DNA from: UBA1189 sp964570685
GTDB taxonomy: Bacteria > Bacteroidota > Bacteroidia > Bacteroidales > Bacteroidaceae
Direction: 5' to 3'
DNA: 36,544 bases
Assembly (NCBI GenBank): GCA_964570685.1
Contig: CAZMZC010000033.1
Coordinates: forward strand, 1-36,544
The translations under genes and the position numbers were made by a program. Each line of letters opens with the position of its first letter. The stretch's first letter is position 1. A model generated the notes under the pieces. That model was not told the DNA's origin and made no database searches. It saw only the letters and a program-made list of their open reading frames with translations. Below, one piece after another: positions 7,608-19,300 of the stretch.

Positions 7608-10600
7608 TTAGAGATTTATTTTTATACCAGCAACAATACTGCGGCTCTGCGAGAGCTGACCAAGGTCAATACCCTGACCAATGACACTGGATGTAGCCGC
7701 AAACTCGGGATCACTACCCAGGTACTTGGAGAGCGTAAACACATTGTTAGCCTGTACCCAGAACTGGAAACCTTGAATGAAGGTAGAGTTGATGGGCAGG
7801 TTATAGCTGAGCGTAGCTGACTTCAGACGCAAGTAGCTTCCATCCTCAATCCAGCGGTCGCTGAAGCGGGCATTGCCCATCGGGTCCTGGAAGGTAGCGC
7901 GAGGCATGGTGGTCTGCTGCCCCTCGGCCTGCCAACGATGCAGCATGGCTGTGGTCTGGTTCATGAAGCGGTTACCGCCCTCAAGCTGGCTACGCATATA
8001 GTTGTATACATCGTTGCCCAGGCTGTAGTTGAAGTTGACATCCAGGCGGAAACGCTTGTAGCTCATCGCGCTGAACAGGTTACCATAGATGTCGGGATTG
8101 GGGTCGCCAATGACTACCATATCCTTGGCATCAATGACTCCATCCTTGTGATTATCCTTGAAGATAACATCGCCTGCACCAAAGGGCTTCTTGTCCACAC
8201 CATTCTCGGCCAAGATATAGAGACCCGACTCGGCAGCCTCCTCGCTCGTAGCAAAGACACCCTCGGTCTGATAACCATAGAAAAGGTTGGCAGCCTGCCC
8301 TACCTCAGTACGAATGGTGGCCCCGTAGAGTTGTGTATCCATAAAGGTCTTGTTATCGGCAAGGCGAGTAATCTTATTCTTATAGTGGCCGGCACTAGCA
8401 CCCACTTCCCACTGGAAATTCTTAGTAGCAATGAGCTTGCCCACTACAGAAGCATCAACACCTCTGTTGCTGAGTGCACCACCGTTGCTCCAGTTATACT
8501 CCAAGCCCGAGAGGAATCCCAAAGACTGGAAGGTGAGCAGATTGTCGGTGTTGCTGAAGAAGCCGTTCAAGCAGAGTGAGAGGCGATTCTTCAGCAGATT
8601 GGTTTCCAAGCCCACATTGAAGCGGCGGGTAATCTCGGCCTGCAACTCCGAGTTACCGATATTATCGAAGGCGATACCAGAGATGCTGTTCATAAACTTG
8701 AATGCACGGAAGTAGCTGCGAGCAGCATAGTAGTCGATGTCATCGTTTCCACTCACATCGTATCCTGCAGAGATACGCAGATAGTCGATAGGCTCTACAC
8801 CTGCCATCCACGCTTCATTGCTAACGACCCAAGCAGCTTGAGCACCATAGAACATAGTCCAAGGAGCGCCAAATGCCTTGATGCTATTGATGGCATCCTT
8901 TCCAAAGCGCGAAGAGGTCTCAGCCGTAGCATTGAGCTGGAGGTAGCAGCGCTGCAGGTAGTTGTACTCACCCTGTGCATACCAAGCCCATGAGTTCCAC
9001 TTGTCATCAGCACCGCCATTGTTGGCATTGAGCAACGAAGAGCTCATAAACGGAGTCTTGTCATTACCTGTATTGTAACCCACCTGTGTATTTAGCGAAT
9101 AGCTCTCCATCTGTACACGGGCACCACCAAATACATGCCAGTCATGTGCGCCATAGCGATTGCTCCAGTCGAGACGTGTATCAGAGAACATGGAGCCCTG
9201 GTGCGAAGCCAATGCACGGGTTTCATTGTCACGGTAAGCACTCACACTGGCCACATAGTAGCTGGGCACACCATTCATCGGTACGTAATAGTTTTCCGAA
9301 GTGTTCACCAAGTTATAAGAGAAATGCTCACTCAAGGCCAAGTGGTCGTTGAACTGGTACTTGGGAGTCACCGAGATATTCAGCATCGAGTTCTCATAGA
9401 AATTCTTGTTCTGGGCATTACCATAGTCATTGACAGCAATCGGATTGGCCAACTTGTAGTTGTAATTGTTGTACTTAGACAAAGCCTCATCCAGATAGCT
9501 TTCATCGCTTACATCAATAAAGCTGTTGGAGAGCACACCGTCAGAATAGGTGTAGGGGCTGAGCATAGGGCTCTTCACATAGGCCAGGAAGCCAGGTGCG
9601 GTAGAAGTACCCTCGGTATAGTCAAGTGTGGCACCATCGTTACGCAAGTTGCGCGACAGCTTGGCAAAAGAGATGTCAAAGCGAGCATCAAACTTGTCGG
9701 TAAACTCAATATCGGTATTGAATCGGATATTGATACGGTCCATATCATTGCCCACCAGCGTGCTCTGCTTGTCAACATAACCCAAAGAGAGGTTATAGTT
9801 GGCCACATCATCACCACCACTTACATTGATGTTGTAGTTCTGACTGATGCCGGTGCGGTATACATACTGCTTCCAATCCGTATTGTTGTGATACTGGGGA
9901 TAGTAGTAATAGGAAGGATTCTCATTGAGGAACTTGAAGTCCTTGATGGTTGTATTTGTCGTAGCCAAGAGGTCTGACGCATAGCTCTTGTACTGCGTAG
10001 CATCCATCATATCTATAAACTTGGGCTCCAAGGTAATGCCAGAGGAAACACTGGCGGTAATGCGTGTAGCCATAGTCTTGTTGCGACGTGTGTCGATCAA
10101 GATCACGCCATTGGCACCCTTGGCACCATAGAGCGCTGTACCGTTGCGCAGCACAGTCACCTTCTCAATATCGTTCGGATTGATGTTCGACAGAATATTA
10201 TTGTAGAAACCCTGATGAAGCATCTGACGATTGTACTGCTGGTCTACAATAACACCATCAATAACAATCAGTGGCTGAGCGTTCACATTGAGTGAGTTGA
10301 GACCATTCATAAACATAACGCTACCGATACCAGCAGTTCCGCTACGCGAAATGGTGTGAACGGCTGCACCAGCCTGCTTCTGAATCTCCTCTTCGATAGA
10401 GACAGCATCCGAATAGTCGAAATCACGAACAGCCTGTATACCCAACATATTGTTGCGCTCGATATACTCGTCGGCAAAAGTCTCCGGGTAGAGGTAGGAA
10501 TTCTTCACCTGCTCACCCTCGACTACACCCACCAAGATGTCATTCATATTGGGAGCCGAGATGTACAGCTGACTTACACTGAGGGGAATATTCAGCGTAT

Positions 10601-10847
10601 AGGTTCCGTCTGGTCCTGTGAATGTACTGTAACCATCCAGTGCAGCAGCGCTAACCAGCACACCAGACATAGGCTGATGGGTAGCTCCATTAAAGACTAC
10701 ACCTTTTACGACGCGAGTCGGCACTTGCTTTCCTGCTTTCAGTACTGCAATATCTGCCGAGTGCTGCCCGTTGCTTGCACCTTGTGCCAAAGCGGGAGCC
10801 GACATCAGCAAGCAAGCAGACAAACTATATATTATATAATTCTTCAT
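7608..10847 (-). CDS. SusC/RagA-family TonB-dependent outer-membrane transporter
   Basis: A 1079-residue TonB-dependent receptor. I place the start at 10847 (MKNYIIYSLS) because it begins a proper signal peptide; an in-frame ATG at 10868 would add seven polar residues. Residues about 45-120 form a carboxypeptidase-regulatory-like beta domain (VVKGVVFNGATHQPMSGV). The plug spans about 135-255 and contains QPLIVIDGVI and the SusC signature NINPNDIEKVTVLRNGTA followed by GANGV. The rest is a beta-barrel ending in SIVAGIKINL. There is no N-terminal STN signalling domain, so it is unlikely to signal to an anti-sigma factor by itself. It pairs with the SusD 22 bp downstream and follows two FAS1 lipoproteins. 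Confidence 0.95.
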   Translation of the reverse strand: MKNYIIYSLSACLLMSAPALAQGASNGQHSADIAVLKAGKQVPTRVVKGVVFNGATHQPMSGVLVSAAALDGYSTFTGPDGTYTLNIPLSVSQLYISAPNMNDILVGVVEGEQVKNSYLYPETFADEYIERNNMLGIQAVRDFDYSDAVSIEEEIQKQAGAAVHTISRSGTAGIGSVMFMNGLNSLNVNAQPLIVIDGVIVDQQYNRQMLHQGFYNNILSNINPNDIEKVTVLRNGTALYGAKGANGVILIDTRRNKTMATRITASVSSGITLEPKFIDMMDATQYKSYASDLLATTNTTIKDFKFLNENPSYYYYPQYHNNTDWKQYVYRTGISQNYNINVSGGDDVANYNLSLGYVDKQSTLVGNDMDRINIRFNTDIEFTDKFDARFDISFAKLSRNLRNDGATLDYTEGTSTAPGFLAYVKSPMLSPYTYSDGVLSNSFIDVSDESYLDEALSKYNNYNYKLANPIAVNDYGNAQNKNFYENSMLNISVTPKYQFNDHLALSEHFSYNLVNTSENYYVPMNGVPSYYVASVSAYRDNETRALASHQGSMFSDTRLDWSNRYGAHDWHVFGGARVQMESYSLNTQVGYNTGNDKTPFMSSSLLNANNGGADDKWNSWAWYAQGEYNYLQRCYLQLNATAETSSRFGKDAINSIKAFGAPWTMFYGAQAAWVVSNEAWMAGVEPIDYLRISAGYDVSGNDDIDYYAARSYFRAFKFMNSISGIAFDNIGNSELQAEITRRFNVGLETNLLKNRLSLCLNGFFSNTDNLLTFQSLGFLSGLEYNWSNGGALSNRGVDASVVGKLIATKNFQWEVGASAGHYKNKITRLADNKTFMDTQLYGATIRTEVGQAANLFYGYQTEGVFATSEEAAESGLYILAENGVDKKPFGAGDVIFKDNHKDGVIDAKDMVVIGDPNPDIYGNLFSAMSYKRFRLDVNFNYSLGNDVYNYMRSQLEGGNRFMNQTTAMLHRWQAEGQQTTMPRATFQDPMGNARFSDRWIEDGSYLRLKSATLSYNLPINSTFIQGFQFWVQANNVFTLSKYLGSDPEFAATSSVIGQGIDLGQLSQSRSIVAGIKINL

Positions 10848-10876
10848 ATCGTGTGAATTAAAATGCAACGTTACTC

Positions 10877-12547
10877 TTACTCTCCTGTCACCTCATCAAC
10901 ATGCGGCTTGAATATGATACAATCCAAATGCATCGTATTAGAATACTGCGTAGTCTGGTTACGGCTTACCTGACTCAGTATCTGCAGGTTTACCACAGGC
11001 TCAGCCAATCCATAAGCAGAAGTCGGGAACACAACCTCGGAACCGACCAAGAGAGTATCAACAGCTCCTGATGTAGACTCTACAGCGTTCAAACGCTTTG
11101 TCTGGGTCTTTCCGTCAAGATTGTTATAGTTCAAGATACCGCGAATACGGTTAGGCAGACGATCCTCATCCGTAGCATACGTATTATAAGCCTCTACGGG
11201 TGCTGTCACTATATAGATATCATAGGGAATGTTTGACAATGTACCAGGAATAGAGAATGTCACCTTCGGAGCGGGGAACTTATCGGGGTCTTCCGATGTA
11301 TTCTTAGGAATAACATCCACATAGGCATTGCCCGACAACTTGTTATAGAACGGATTGTCCATAGAAACGGTGCGGATAGTGAGCGGAGTTTCACACTCCA
11401 GCAGACTCTTCTGATTGAGCAGGTTCTCAGCCTCCACCTTGATGGTTTGCAAGAAGGTCTTCGACTTGTCAATATTGAATGTCTCAGTCTTACGCACATG
11501 ACCATTGCTACATACAATATCTTCTGTGCCATCAAACACGCCACCCGCCTCAAACGGTTTATAGTAGATACCCTTAGGTTCAGCGTCCTGCAACAAGCGC
11601 ATCAGGGAAGTAGGAGCAATGGTAGACAAAGCTGAGTCCTGGAATGCAGCATCAGGATTATCAGTCCTATTGAAGAAGGCTCCCATCAGGATTGCTGTCT
11701 TGGCGTTGTTCTCTTGCAAAGAGTCGGCAGCAGCCAATGACTTGTCATAAACAAAGTATTCGCGATACTCAGCATACAACTCTGCCCAAGTCTCATTGGT
11801 AGGAGCCAGCATCCAATAGGTACTATCCTCAGAGTTGATATATCCATACTGGCTGAGGAAGCTGTTGTTCAGCACCACTACCGAGTCAAGGTATACGGTC
11901 TCACCATCGACAATACCACCAGCCACACTCTGATTGGGGTCAAAGTCATATACGCTGTAGCTATTGATAAAGTTGTATACGCTATCCAATTCAGGGTCAA
12001 GTCCCAGATACTCGAACACGTTGGGGAAATACTCCACCTGACCGTTCAGTGTGTAGAGCACACCATTGCTATGCAGTTCGTTAGAAACACCAAAGGCCTT
12101 GCCGCCAATACTTGTCTGAGTAAGCACCTGATACTTTCCATTCATCATGGAGATGGAGTCATTGGTCATTGACGACACCGACTTACGATATAGTGCAATG
12201 TGATTGTGCACAAACTGCGTAATCACTCTATTGTCATTGGTCTTTACTCCCTGATTCTTCTGCAGAGTATAGCTATCAATCAAGCTATCGGCCTCTGTGA
12301 GCGAAAGATAATCGTTCGTGGGTGCAAATACCGAGTAGGTCTGGCTACCATTAAGCACGATATCATATTCACAAGCATCTATCACCTTGGCAAAGTTGCT
12401 CAGTTCGCTACGTGTAGAAATCTCCTCCCACAACGTATTGCCACCGGCAGCTTCCTGAGAATAGTGTTGCTCCCAAGTATCAGTACAGCTAGTGCCAAGC
12501 AACAAGAGCAATGCAGCCCCTATACCATATATATATCTATTGTTCAT
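10877..12547 (-). CDS. Fasciclin (FAS1) domain lipoprotein
   Basis: A 556-residue lipoprotein. The start at 12547 (MNNRYIYGIG) gives a good signal peptide with lipobox LLGTSC (Cys21). The upstream in-frame ATG at 12607 would overlap the previous gene by 29 bp and add 20 basic residues. Two FAS1-like units are visible. The first (about 35-190) has the typical TYSVFAPTNDYL and GVLYTLNG motifs, the second (about 200-345) has YWMLAPTNETW and NGHVRKTE. Residues about 360-556 form a beta-sandwich-like domain with several threonine- and valine-rich strands. FAS1 domains mediate adhesion or binding. Beside a SusC/SusD pair it may be a surface ligand-binding protein. Confidence 0.88.
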   Translation of the reverse strand: MNNRYIYGIGAALLLLLGTSCTDTWEQHYSQEAAGGNTLWEEISTRSELSNFAKVIDACEYDIVLNGSQTYSVFAPTNDYLSLTEADSLIDSYTLQKNQGVKTNDNRVITQFVHNHIALYRKSVSSMTNDSISMMNGKYQVLTQTSIGGKAFGVSNELHSNGVLYTLNGQVEYFPNVFEYLGLDPELDSVYNFINSYSVYDFDPNQSVAGGIVDGETVYLDSVVVLNNSFLSQYGYINSEDSTYWMLAPTNETWAELYAEYREYFVYDKSLAAADSLQENNAKTAILMGAFFNRTDNPDAAFQDSALSTIAPTSLMRLLQDAEPKGIYYKPFEAGGVFDGTEDIVCSNGHVRKTETFNIDKSKTFLQTIKVEAENLLNQKSLLECETPLTIRTVSMDNPFYNKLSGNAYVDVIPKNTSEDPDKFPAPKVTFSIPGTLSNIPYDIYIVTAPVEAYNTYATDEDRLPNRIRGILNYNNLDGKTQTKRLNAVESTSGAVDTLLVGSEVVFPTSAYGLAEPVVNLQILSQVSRNQTTQYSNTMHLDCIIFKPHVDEVTGE

Positions 12548-12578
12548 AATCATTCTGTTTCTATAGTTTCTCATTCGA

Positions 12579-14600
12579 TTACAACATATCCTCCATAGCG
12601 CCCTCATCGGTCACACCGTATACACTCTTGGGCACCAGTTCGATATAGTCGAGCATAAACTCATTGTCGTTACCCTTCTTAGAAGATACACTGCGCACAC
12701 GCAAGAAGTGATCCTCGTTAGGGTCGATATGCACTGTACACAACACACGGCGGAAGGTACGGAGCTGTGTAGCAAAGACTACACGGTTGGTTGTACCCAT
12801 ATCGAAACGATAGCCACCGGCTGCACCACGGTAATAACCCTTGTTTTTCAAGGCCTTCTGGTCGGCAGCCAGGTTCTGAGCCGACATGGTGGTATAGTTG
12901 GCTACCCAGTCGGCACCCAGGATAGATGGGTCGTCCAGTGTCTTGGTCATATCCAAAGGAATACCTTGAGGCTCGTTGTCAAAGTAAACCTGAGCAATAC
13001 CACGAGTAGGCTCGGCAGCATAGCCCAAGCGAATCTGCCACTCACCTTCATAAGGTACAGGAGGAAGCTTGAAGGTAATGTCATAGTTACCGAACATATT
13101 CATTTCGTCACCTTCGTAGCTATCGTAGAAGCTGTGAGGACGACGATAAACGAAGAGTCCGTTCACCTTCACGTTCTTCAGATATCCATCGGGGAAGTAG
13201 TAGTTACGTCCATACTTACCTGTCTCATCATATTCAGGGTCGTTCACGGTGGGGTCGGTACCGTTCTGGCGGATGTTCATCGTCATCAACTCAGGGAAGA
13301 TGGTAGCCATGTCCATACGAATGCGGCAGTTGTGTACCACGTCGCGTGTTGTCTCTGAGAATGCAAGCAAATCATCCACATAGAAGTAGCGGCCGTTGAT
13401 GGCAGCATTGGCATACTCATTCTCCACGGTCTGACTAATCATAGCTCCCTTGATTTGGTATTCATCGTCGTAACGACGGTTGATGTAACGCTCACCCAGA
13501 GCACTACCGCCACCATACTTCAATACAGTCAGTTTTTCTACTCTTATCATGGTGTGAGGAAGCAAAGTCTCATACCAATCGATAGGATTCATAATGGTAG
13601 TCTGGATACCAATATCGTTACGAGGCGTCAGCAAGTTCCAACCTATCACGTCACGGTCGAGAATATGGTAAGCGACCAAGCGGTTGAGCGGATTCTTACG
13701 ATGAGTAAGTGCCACAGAGTCCATGCTATAATAGCTCTCGCCCTGATCACCATATACAGCACCATAGATTTCGGCAGCCTTAGCATAGAGGTCCTGCCAT
13801 GTCTCAATACCGTACTTCTCCTTCAGTACCTTATCAGTAGGTACAAAGGCTGTGAATCCTTGTTTCTTCTCATCGGGAGCAGTAGCAGTCTCACGGTTTA
13901 CGTGAGAAGTATACTTCACGCGCTCATAGTCCTTGGGGTTGTAGCTGGGGTCACGATAAGCATACAATGAATCAATAATCTTGGTTCTGCTCAGGGCTTC
14001 CGTAAAAATGGATATGGTGGGATTCTCCAACAGAATATCGGGAAGCATACGGCTACTGCTCTTCAGCACACCGCTTACAGGATGCACGATACCATTCTCT
14101 ACCTCTTCGTCTTGTGTAGCAAAGAGGATGTGAGCCGAGCGGTTGAGATACACCACTGCATTGCTATTACTGTCAACGCCGTGAGTGATTTCAATGTAGC
14201 AGCGGTTCATATTGGCTGTGGTCAATGTACCATCGGCCATATCAGCTACCTCGTAAATATTCTTCACCAAGTGAGTACGTGCAATCGTATCGCAGTCCTC
14301 ATCGGTGAGCTCATCAATGGAGCTAAGTCCTCTCTCGCTCAGATATGCCTTGAACGCATCATTATGAGGAGCAAAGCAGGTATAATGGCCATATACAGAC
14401 AAAGGCTCGAACAATTCGGCTCGCTTAAGAATAGCTGTGAAGTCGCTAAACTGCTCGCGTGACTCGAGATACTCACTCATCATCTCGCCAGTAAATGTAT
14501 AGTAGTTGGATGTGTCTACATCATTGCAACTGTAAAAGATGCCCGAAGCCAATATAAACTGCAGCAACAATAAAGCGATATTTTTTCCTTTACGTTTCAT
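12579..14600 (-). CDS. Fasciclin (FAS1) domain lipoprotein with C-terminal beta-sandwich
   Basis: A 673-residue lipoprotein with lipobox FYSC (Cys25) followed by NDVD. FAS1 unit one (about 40-190) contains YTCFAPHNDAF and GIVHPVSGVL. Unit two (about 195-410) contains GFTAFVPTDKVL and YFYVDDLLAF. The region from about 430 to 660 is a separate all-beta domain with EGEWQIRLGY, AQVYFDN and a closing EFMLDYIELVP motif, like galactose-binding-type carbohydrate modules. It sits between SusD and the next FAS1 gene with spacers of 26 and 31 bp. The composition suggests a surface-exposed protein that binds a glycan or glycoprotein. The C-terminal domain family is not certain. Confidence 0.88.
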   Translation of the reverse strand: MKRKGKNIALLLLQFILASGIFYSCNDVDTSNYYTFTGEMMSEYLESREQFSDFTAILKRAELFEPLSVYGHYTCFAPHNDAFKAYLSERGLSSIDELTDEDCDTIARTHLVKNIYEVADMADGTLTTANMNRCYIEITHGVDSNSNAVVYLNRSAHILFATQDEEVENGIVHPVSGVLKSSSRMLPDILLENPTISIFTEALSRTKIIDSLYAYRDPSYNPKDYERVKYTSHVNRETATAPDEKKQGFTAFVPTDKVLKEKYGIETWQDLYAKAAEIYGAVYGDQGESYYSMDSVALTHRKNPLNRLVAYHILDRDVIGWNLLTPRNDIGIQTTIMNPIDWYETLLPHTMIRVEKLTVLKYGGGSALGERYINRRYDDEYQIKGAMISQTVENEYANAAINGRYFYVDDLLAFSETTRDVVHNCRIRMDMATIFPELMTMNIRQNGTDPTVNDPEYDETGKYGRNYYFPDGYLKNVKVNGLFVYRRPHSFYDSYEGDEMNMFGNYDITFKLPPVPYEGEWQIRLGYAAEPTRGIAQVYFDNEPQGIPLDMTKTLDDPSILGADWVANYTTMSAQNLAADQKALKNKGYYRGAAGGYRFDMGTTNRVVFATQLRTFRRVLCTVHIDPNEDHFLRVRSVSSKKGNDNEFMLDYIELVPKSVYGVTDEGAMEDML

Positions 14601-14626
14601 AGTATTTCGTTTATATCATTTATTAC

Positions 14627-16354
14627 TTATTTCGTCATTGTATTTTCGTATGAGCCTTCATCTTCGGTCGGATAGGCCGGATTCTGCTTGAGGTAAGGAT
14701 TCACCTGAAGTTCCTCCTTATTATATGGCCAGTACAAGCCATCCATACGTGAGAGTTTACTCTGCACCACACTGGCGTTGTCAGAGCCCTTACGAGTTAC
14801 CTGTGCTATCAGATAGCTGGTACTGTTTTCGCGTTCGGCACGGCGCACAAGGTCAAACCATCGCTTGCCTTCGAACATCAGTTCGCGGTTACGCTCGTCA
14901 AGGACGAGATTGGTCATCTGTGTCTTGCTGCTGAAATCGCCGTACGAAATTCCACCCTCAGTAGTTGCAAAACTTGAGCGATTGTTGACAACACTGACAA
15001 TCTCAAAAGCTCCACGAAGCAATGAGTCGCGCACTGCAGCAGCATTATCTGTCGAGTCATTCTCGTCGATCAGCTGCACCATAGCCTCGGCCTTCATCAG
15101 CATCACATCGGTGAGGCGATATACAATCCAGTTAGCGTAGCAATTGTCTTTTGTATACAGACTACCATAAGCAGCATTCGGCGTAGAAGCCGAAGCATTC
15201 ACTGTACTAATGTTCGATGCATACTTATTGATACCATAGGTAGTACCTGTCGACTGCATATTCTCATAATAGCGGCTATCATACTTGTGGGCATACACAT
15301 TCGGTCTGTCCAAAGTCATGTCGGTAGTGATAAACTCTGCTGGTTTCACGATACCGGGATAAGTCTCCTGATTACCATAGTAATAGCTCACGGCACCATT
15401 GGAGGGCATCGTCTCTTCTGAGGAGTAGTTGAGTTCAAAGATGCTCTCACGACTGTTCCCTGTACCAAAGATCATGTTGTATGCATTGCCATAATAGCTA
15501 CTCAGCCTATCAGATATCAGCGGATAGCCACCAATCATCTGGTCTTCTACACTGGCATTACCGGCCAGCTTGTCGAGCACCTTCTGGTAGTCTGCAGTCT
15601 TGGCATCAATCACGAGATCGGCATAACGTATAGCAGCCTCATAATTATGGTTCCACAGATGCAAGTCGCACAAGAGAGCATGAATAGCATCTTGTGTGAC
15701 ACGGCCTGTCTGATAATCCAGTTTATTGGCCGGATATTTCTTCACAGCATAAGGCTTGACAGCCTCCAGATTTGTAATCAGTGAATCGAGCACATCATAG
15801 AACGGGGTTGCAGGCAACGCCATCTCCTGCGTATCCTCAATGAAGGGCTCTGTCACATAGGGCACATCACGGAATGCACGAATCAGGTAGAAGTAGCAGA
15901 GGGCACGAATTGTCGATACCTCGGCAATTGTTGCATCCAGTTCGCTCTTTGTAAAGGTGGGATCCTTCTCGGCTACACCAGGCGCATAGTATAACACTGT
16001 GTTACATGTATTGATAATACTGTAGAAGGCATCCCAATTGGTGAATGTATTGTCCGATTTGATATTCTCCTTGAATACATTCTCCAGACTCTCATTACCA
16101 CTAATATTGGTACCACCTATTATATTATCGGAACGGAATTCACCCCAAGCCATCATACGCTCCACCACTTCCTGAGACTGCAGTGAGGCATAACAGCCAG
16201 CCACGATGTTCTCCACATCGCTCTTCTCATTCCAGAAGTTTTCCAGAATAATCTCGTTAAGCGGTTCCAAGTTCAAGAAATCCTCACACGAAGTGAAGCC
16301 AAGTTCCATGAAACCTATCAGTCCTATAATCAATTTTCTTTTCATAGCCTTCAC
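14627..16354 (-). CDS. SusD/RagB-family outer-membrane lipoprotein
   Basis: A 575-residue SusD-like protein. Lipobox FTSC (Cys23) is followed by EDFLNLEPLNE, then WNEKSDVENIVAGCY, the usual SusD N-terminus. The helical repeat region has IRALCYFYLIRAFRDVPYV and LCDLHLWNHNYEAA. Near the C-terminus NRELMFEGKRWFDLVRR is the most conserved SusD motif. It begins 3 bp after the stop of its SusC partner, which supports translational coupling. M4 (16345) is an alternative start. It differs clearly from the second SusD of the cluster, so the two pairs probably bind different ligands or fragments. Confidence 0.95.
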   Translation of the reverse strand: MKAMKRKLIIGLIGFMELGFTSCEDFLNLEPLNEIILENFWNEKSDVENIVAGCYASLQSQEVVERMMAWGEFRSDNIIGGTNISGNESLENVFKENIKSDNTFTNWDAFYSIINTCNTVLYYAPGVAEKDPTFTKSELDATIAEVSTIRALCYFYLIRAFRDVPYVTEPFIEDTQEMALPATPFYDVLDSLITNLEAVKPYAVKKYPANKLDYQTGRVTQDAIHALLCDLHLWNHNYEAAIRYADLVIDAKTADYQKVLDKLAGNASVEDQMIGGYPLISDRLSSYYGNAYNMIFGTGNSRESIFELNYSSEETMPSNGAVSYYYGNQETYPGIVKPAEFITTDMTLDRPNVYAHKYDSRYYENMQSTGTTYGINKYASNISTVNASASTPNAAYGSLYTKDNCYANWIVYRLTDVMLMKAEAMVQLIDENDSTDNAAAVRDSLLRGAFEIVSVVNNRSSFATTEGGISYGDFSSKTQMTNLVLDERNRELMFEGKRWFDLVRRAERENSTSYLIAQVTRKGSDNASVVQSKLSRMDGLYWPYNKEELQVNPYLKQNPAYPTEDEGSYENTMTK

Positions 16355-16357
16355 TTT

Positions 16358-19300
16358 TTAGAAATCAACTGACAAACCTAATGTAAACGACTTTGCACGC
16401 GGTGTCTGTCCCTCATCCGAAGCCACGCCATAGCCACCATAACCCACTTCAGGGTCAACACCCTTATAGCGTGTCAGACAGAAGAGATTATTGGCACTCA
16501 TATAGCATCTCACACCACGGAGTCCGAGCGGCTTCACCCAATCCCTGTTCAACTCATAAGAGAGCTGTATATAATTGAGACGGAGGAACGAGCCATCCTC
16601 CACGAAGCGGTCGCTAATCAAGGTGTTGTAGTTAGAGCCGGCACCAAACATGGCGCGAGGGATAGAGGTATTGTCACCCTCCTTACGCCAACGGTGGTTC
16701 ACCGCCTTACTCTGATTGTTGTTGCCAATCATAGCCTCGGCATCCAAGCGGGCGAGATTGAGAATCTTGTTTCCCACACGATAGGTAAACTGTGTATTCA
16801 GTCTCCATTTGGCATATTTAAGGTTAAAGCCAAATCCACCTGTCAGCTTAGGTAGTGAGCTACCCAAGTACACAATATCCAATGCATTGATATTACCGTC
16901 GTGATTCACGTCCTCATAGATGGCATCACCACCCTTGAACTCATAAGGCAGTGTAGTACCCTCATTAGAGTAGTTGTACATCATCTGCAAGGGCAATCCA
17001 TCCTCATCGTACACCATGCTACCATCGGCATTGAGTACAATCGGAGCAGTCTTGCCATCGGCAAGGAACTCGGCACGCTCATCGTGCGACATGTCAGCTA
17101 CAGTTTCATAATTGTATTGGTATACCCCCTTATAGCGGAATCCGTAGATAGCTCCGAAAGGATTACCAATCTGTACACGTTGCAGCACCTCTCGGTTGCC
17201 ATAGTTAAAGTCACTGTTCAGCGATTTCAGTACAGTGGGATCCATCTCCAGAATCTCGTTGTAGTTGTTACCGAATGCCAAGTTGAAGTCCAATCCAAAC
17301 TTGCCCTTCTTCACCACCTCACGAGTGTCGATATTCAACTCCCAACCTGTATTGCGCATTGAGCCCACGTTCTTCACTGGCAAAGTCTTGTAACCAGTGA
17401 TAGAGGGGATTCTCACATTGGGCATCAGCATATCCTCGGTTGTGGAGTTATACCAGTCCAATGTTACATTCAACTTATCCTCGAAGAAGCCGATATCCAT
17501 ACCCACGTCGTAAGTAGATACCTTCTCCCAACGAAGGTCAGAGAGTCGGATGTTGAGCGGCGACATACTGCTCATATCCAAGTAACGGTTACCTACGCCA
17601 TACTTACTCTCATAGAGGTAATCTGCATTAGGCGCATTGCCCACACGTCCCCAGCTGGGACGGATTGAAAGCATAGAGAGCCAATCCTTGGTAGGCTCCA
17701 TCCACTCCTCGTCGATGACATTCCAGCGCAACGATACGGCAGGGAACACACCCCAGCGCTTGCCGGGGCCAAACTTGGTGCTACCGTCAACACGTACCGA
17801 GAAGTCAAACATATACTTACTCTTATACGCATAGTGCGTAGAGAAAGTATAATACAACGAACGCCAACGGCTATAACCTGTAGACTGACCGGTAATCACA
17901 CCACCTGCATTAGGACTGGTGATACCACCCGTAGGCAATCCGTGGCTTGAAGAGGATTGGCTGCTCGACTGACCTGTGGTCATCTCCATACGTCCCATCG
18001 CCATCAGTGAATGGTCAGGGTTGTTAAAATGAGGAATCAACGTCACCGTTTGCTTCGTATTGAGAGCCACACTCTTGCTGCTTGCTGCGTATGCAGAGTT
18101 TACACCCGCATTCCAAGACACCGTCTTCAGTTCGCTCGGATAGAATTGGTCGACATAGTCATTGAAGAGGTTCATGTAGAATCGGCCATCCCAGTTCAGC
18201 TGCCATGACTCGTCATCAAGCCCCAGCAAACGGTACTTGATCTGCAACTCGGGCATGATGTCATAGGTCTTCTGGTTATTGATAGCCATATGGGCACTGG
18301 CCACAGGATTCACATAGGTTTTCTGATCATCATTAAACTCTGATGAGCCCGACTGCAACATCGTATAATAACGGTCAGTGTTAACACCGGTAATAGGGTC
18401 TTGCTCGTAGATGCTCATATTCGGCATCTTCATATAAGCCAATGACAACAGGTTGTCATAGTTCTTATCGTTCTTCGTATAGGTGAGCGAGAAGTTGGTG
18501 GCAATAGAGATGCGCTGGCTCACATAGTAGTCGAGAGCCACACGAGTAGAGAATCGGCTCAAGTGCTGCTTGATAACGCTACCCGTCTCATTGTCGAAAC
18601 CTCCCGATATACGGAAGCTGGCCTTCTCACCACCACCCGATACGGAGATATGGTGGTTCTGACGGAGACCCACCTGCGTTACGGCCTTGGCCCAATCGGT
18701 ATTGTTGTTGTACTGCTCATACTCCGAGAAGTTCTTGTCGTAGTTGAGCTCACGGATATTGGCTGCAGCGTCGCTCTGTGTGGGGTTGAAGTACGACTCC
18801 TTCAACAGCATGGTGTAGTCGTCACCATCGAGCAGCTGATAGCCCTGGGGTTGGTAGGTACCTGTCAGACGCATCGTATAGGCCAGCTGCGGCTTACCCT
18901 GCTTACCACGCTTGGTGGTGAGCTCAATCACACCGTTGGCACCTTGCGAACCATAGATAGCGGTAGCAGCCGCATCCTTGAGCACGGTGATGCTCTCGAT
19001 GTCCTCGGGGTTGATGTTGAGCAACTGGGCAAACTGCTCATCGTTGGCCGACTGCACGTCGAAGTCCGACATATCCACATTCCACGTATTACCGTTCACC
19101 ACAATCAGCGGATTGCTGCTGGTGAGCGTACTTACCGTAGAGGCACCACGAAGGCGCATGGTAGTACCGGCTCCCAAGTTTCCTGATACCGATACGATGT
19201 CAAGACCCGAGATACGTCCCTGCAAAGCCTCGTCAATCGTATTGATACCCAATCCCTCGAAGCCTTCGGTAGAGATTTTTTGCGCTGCAAACGATACCTC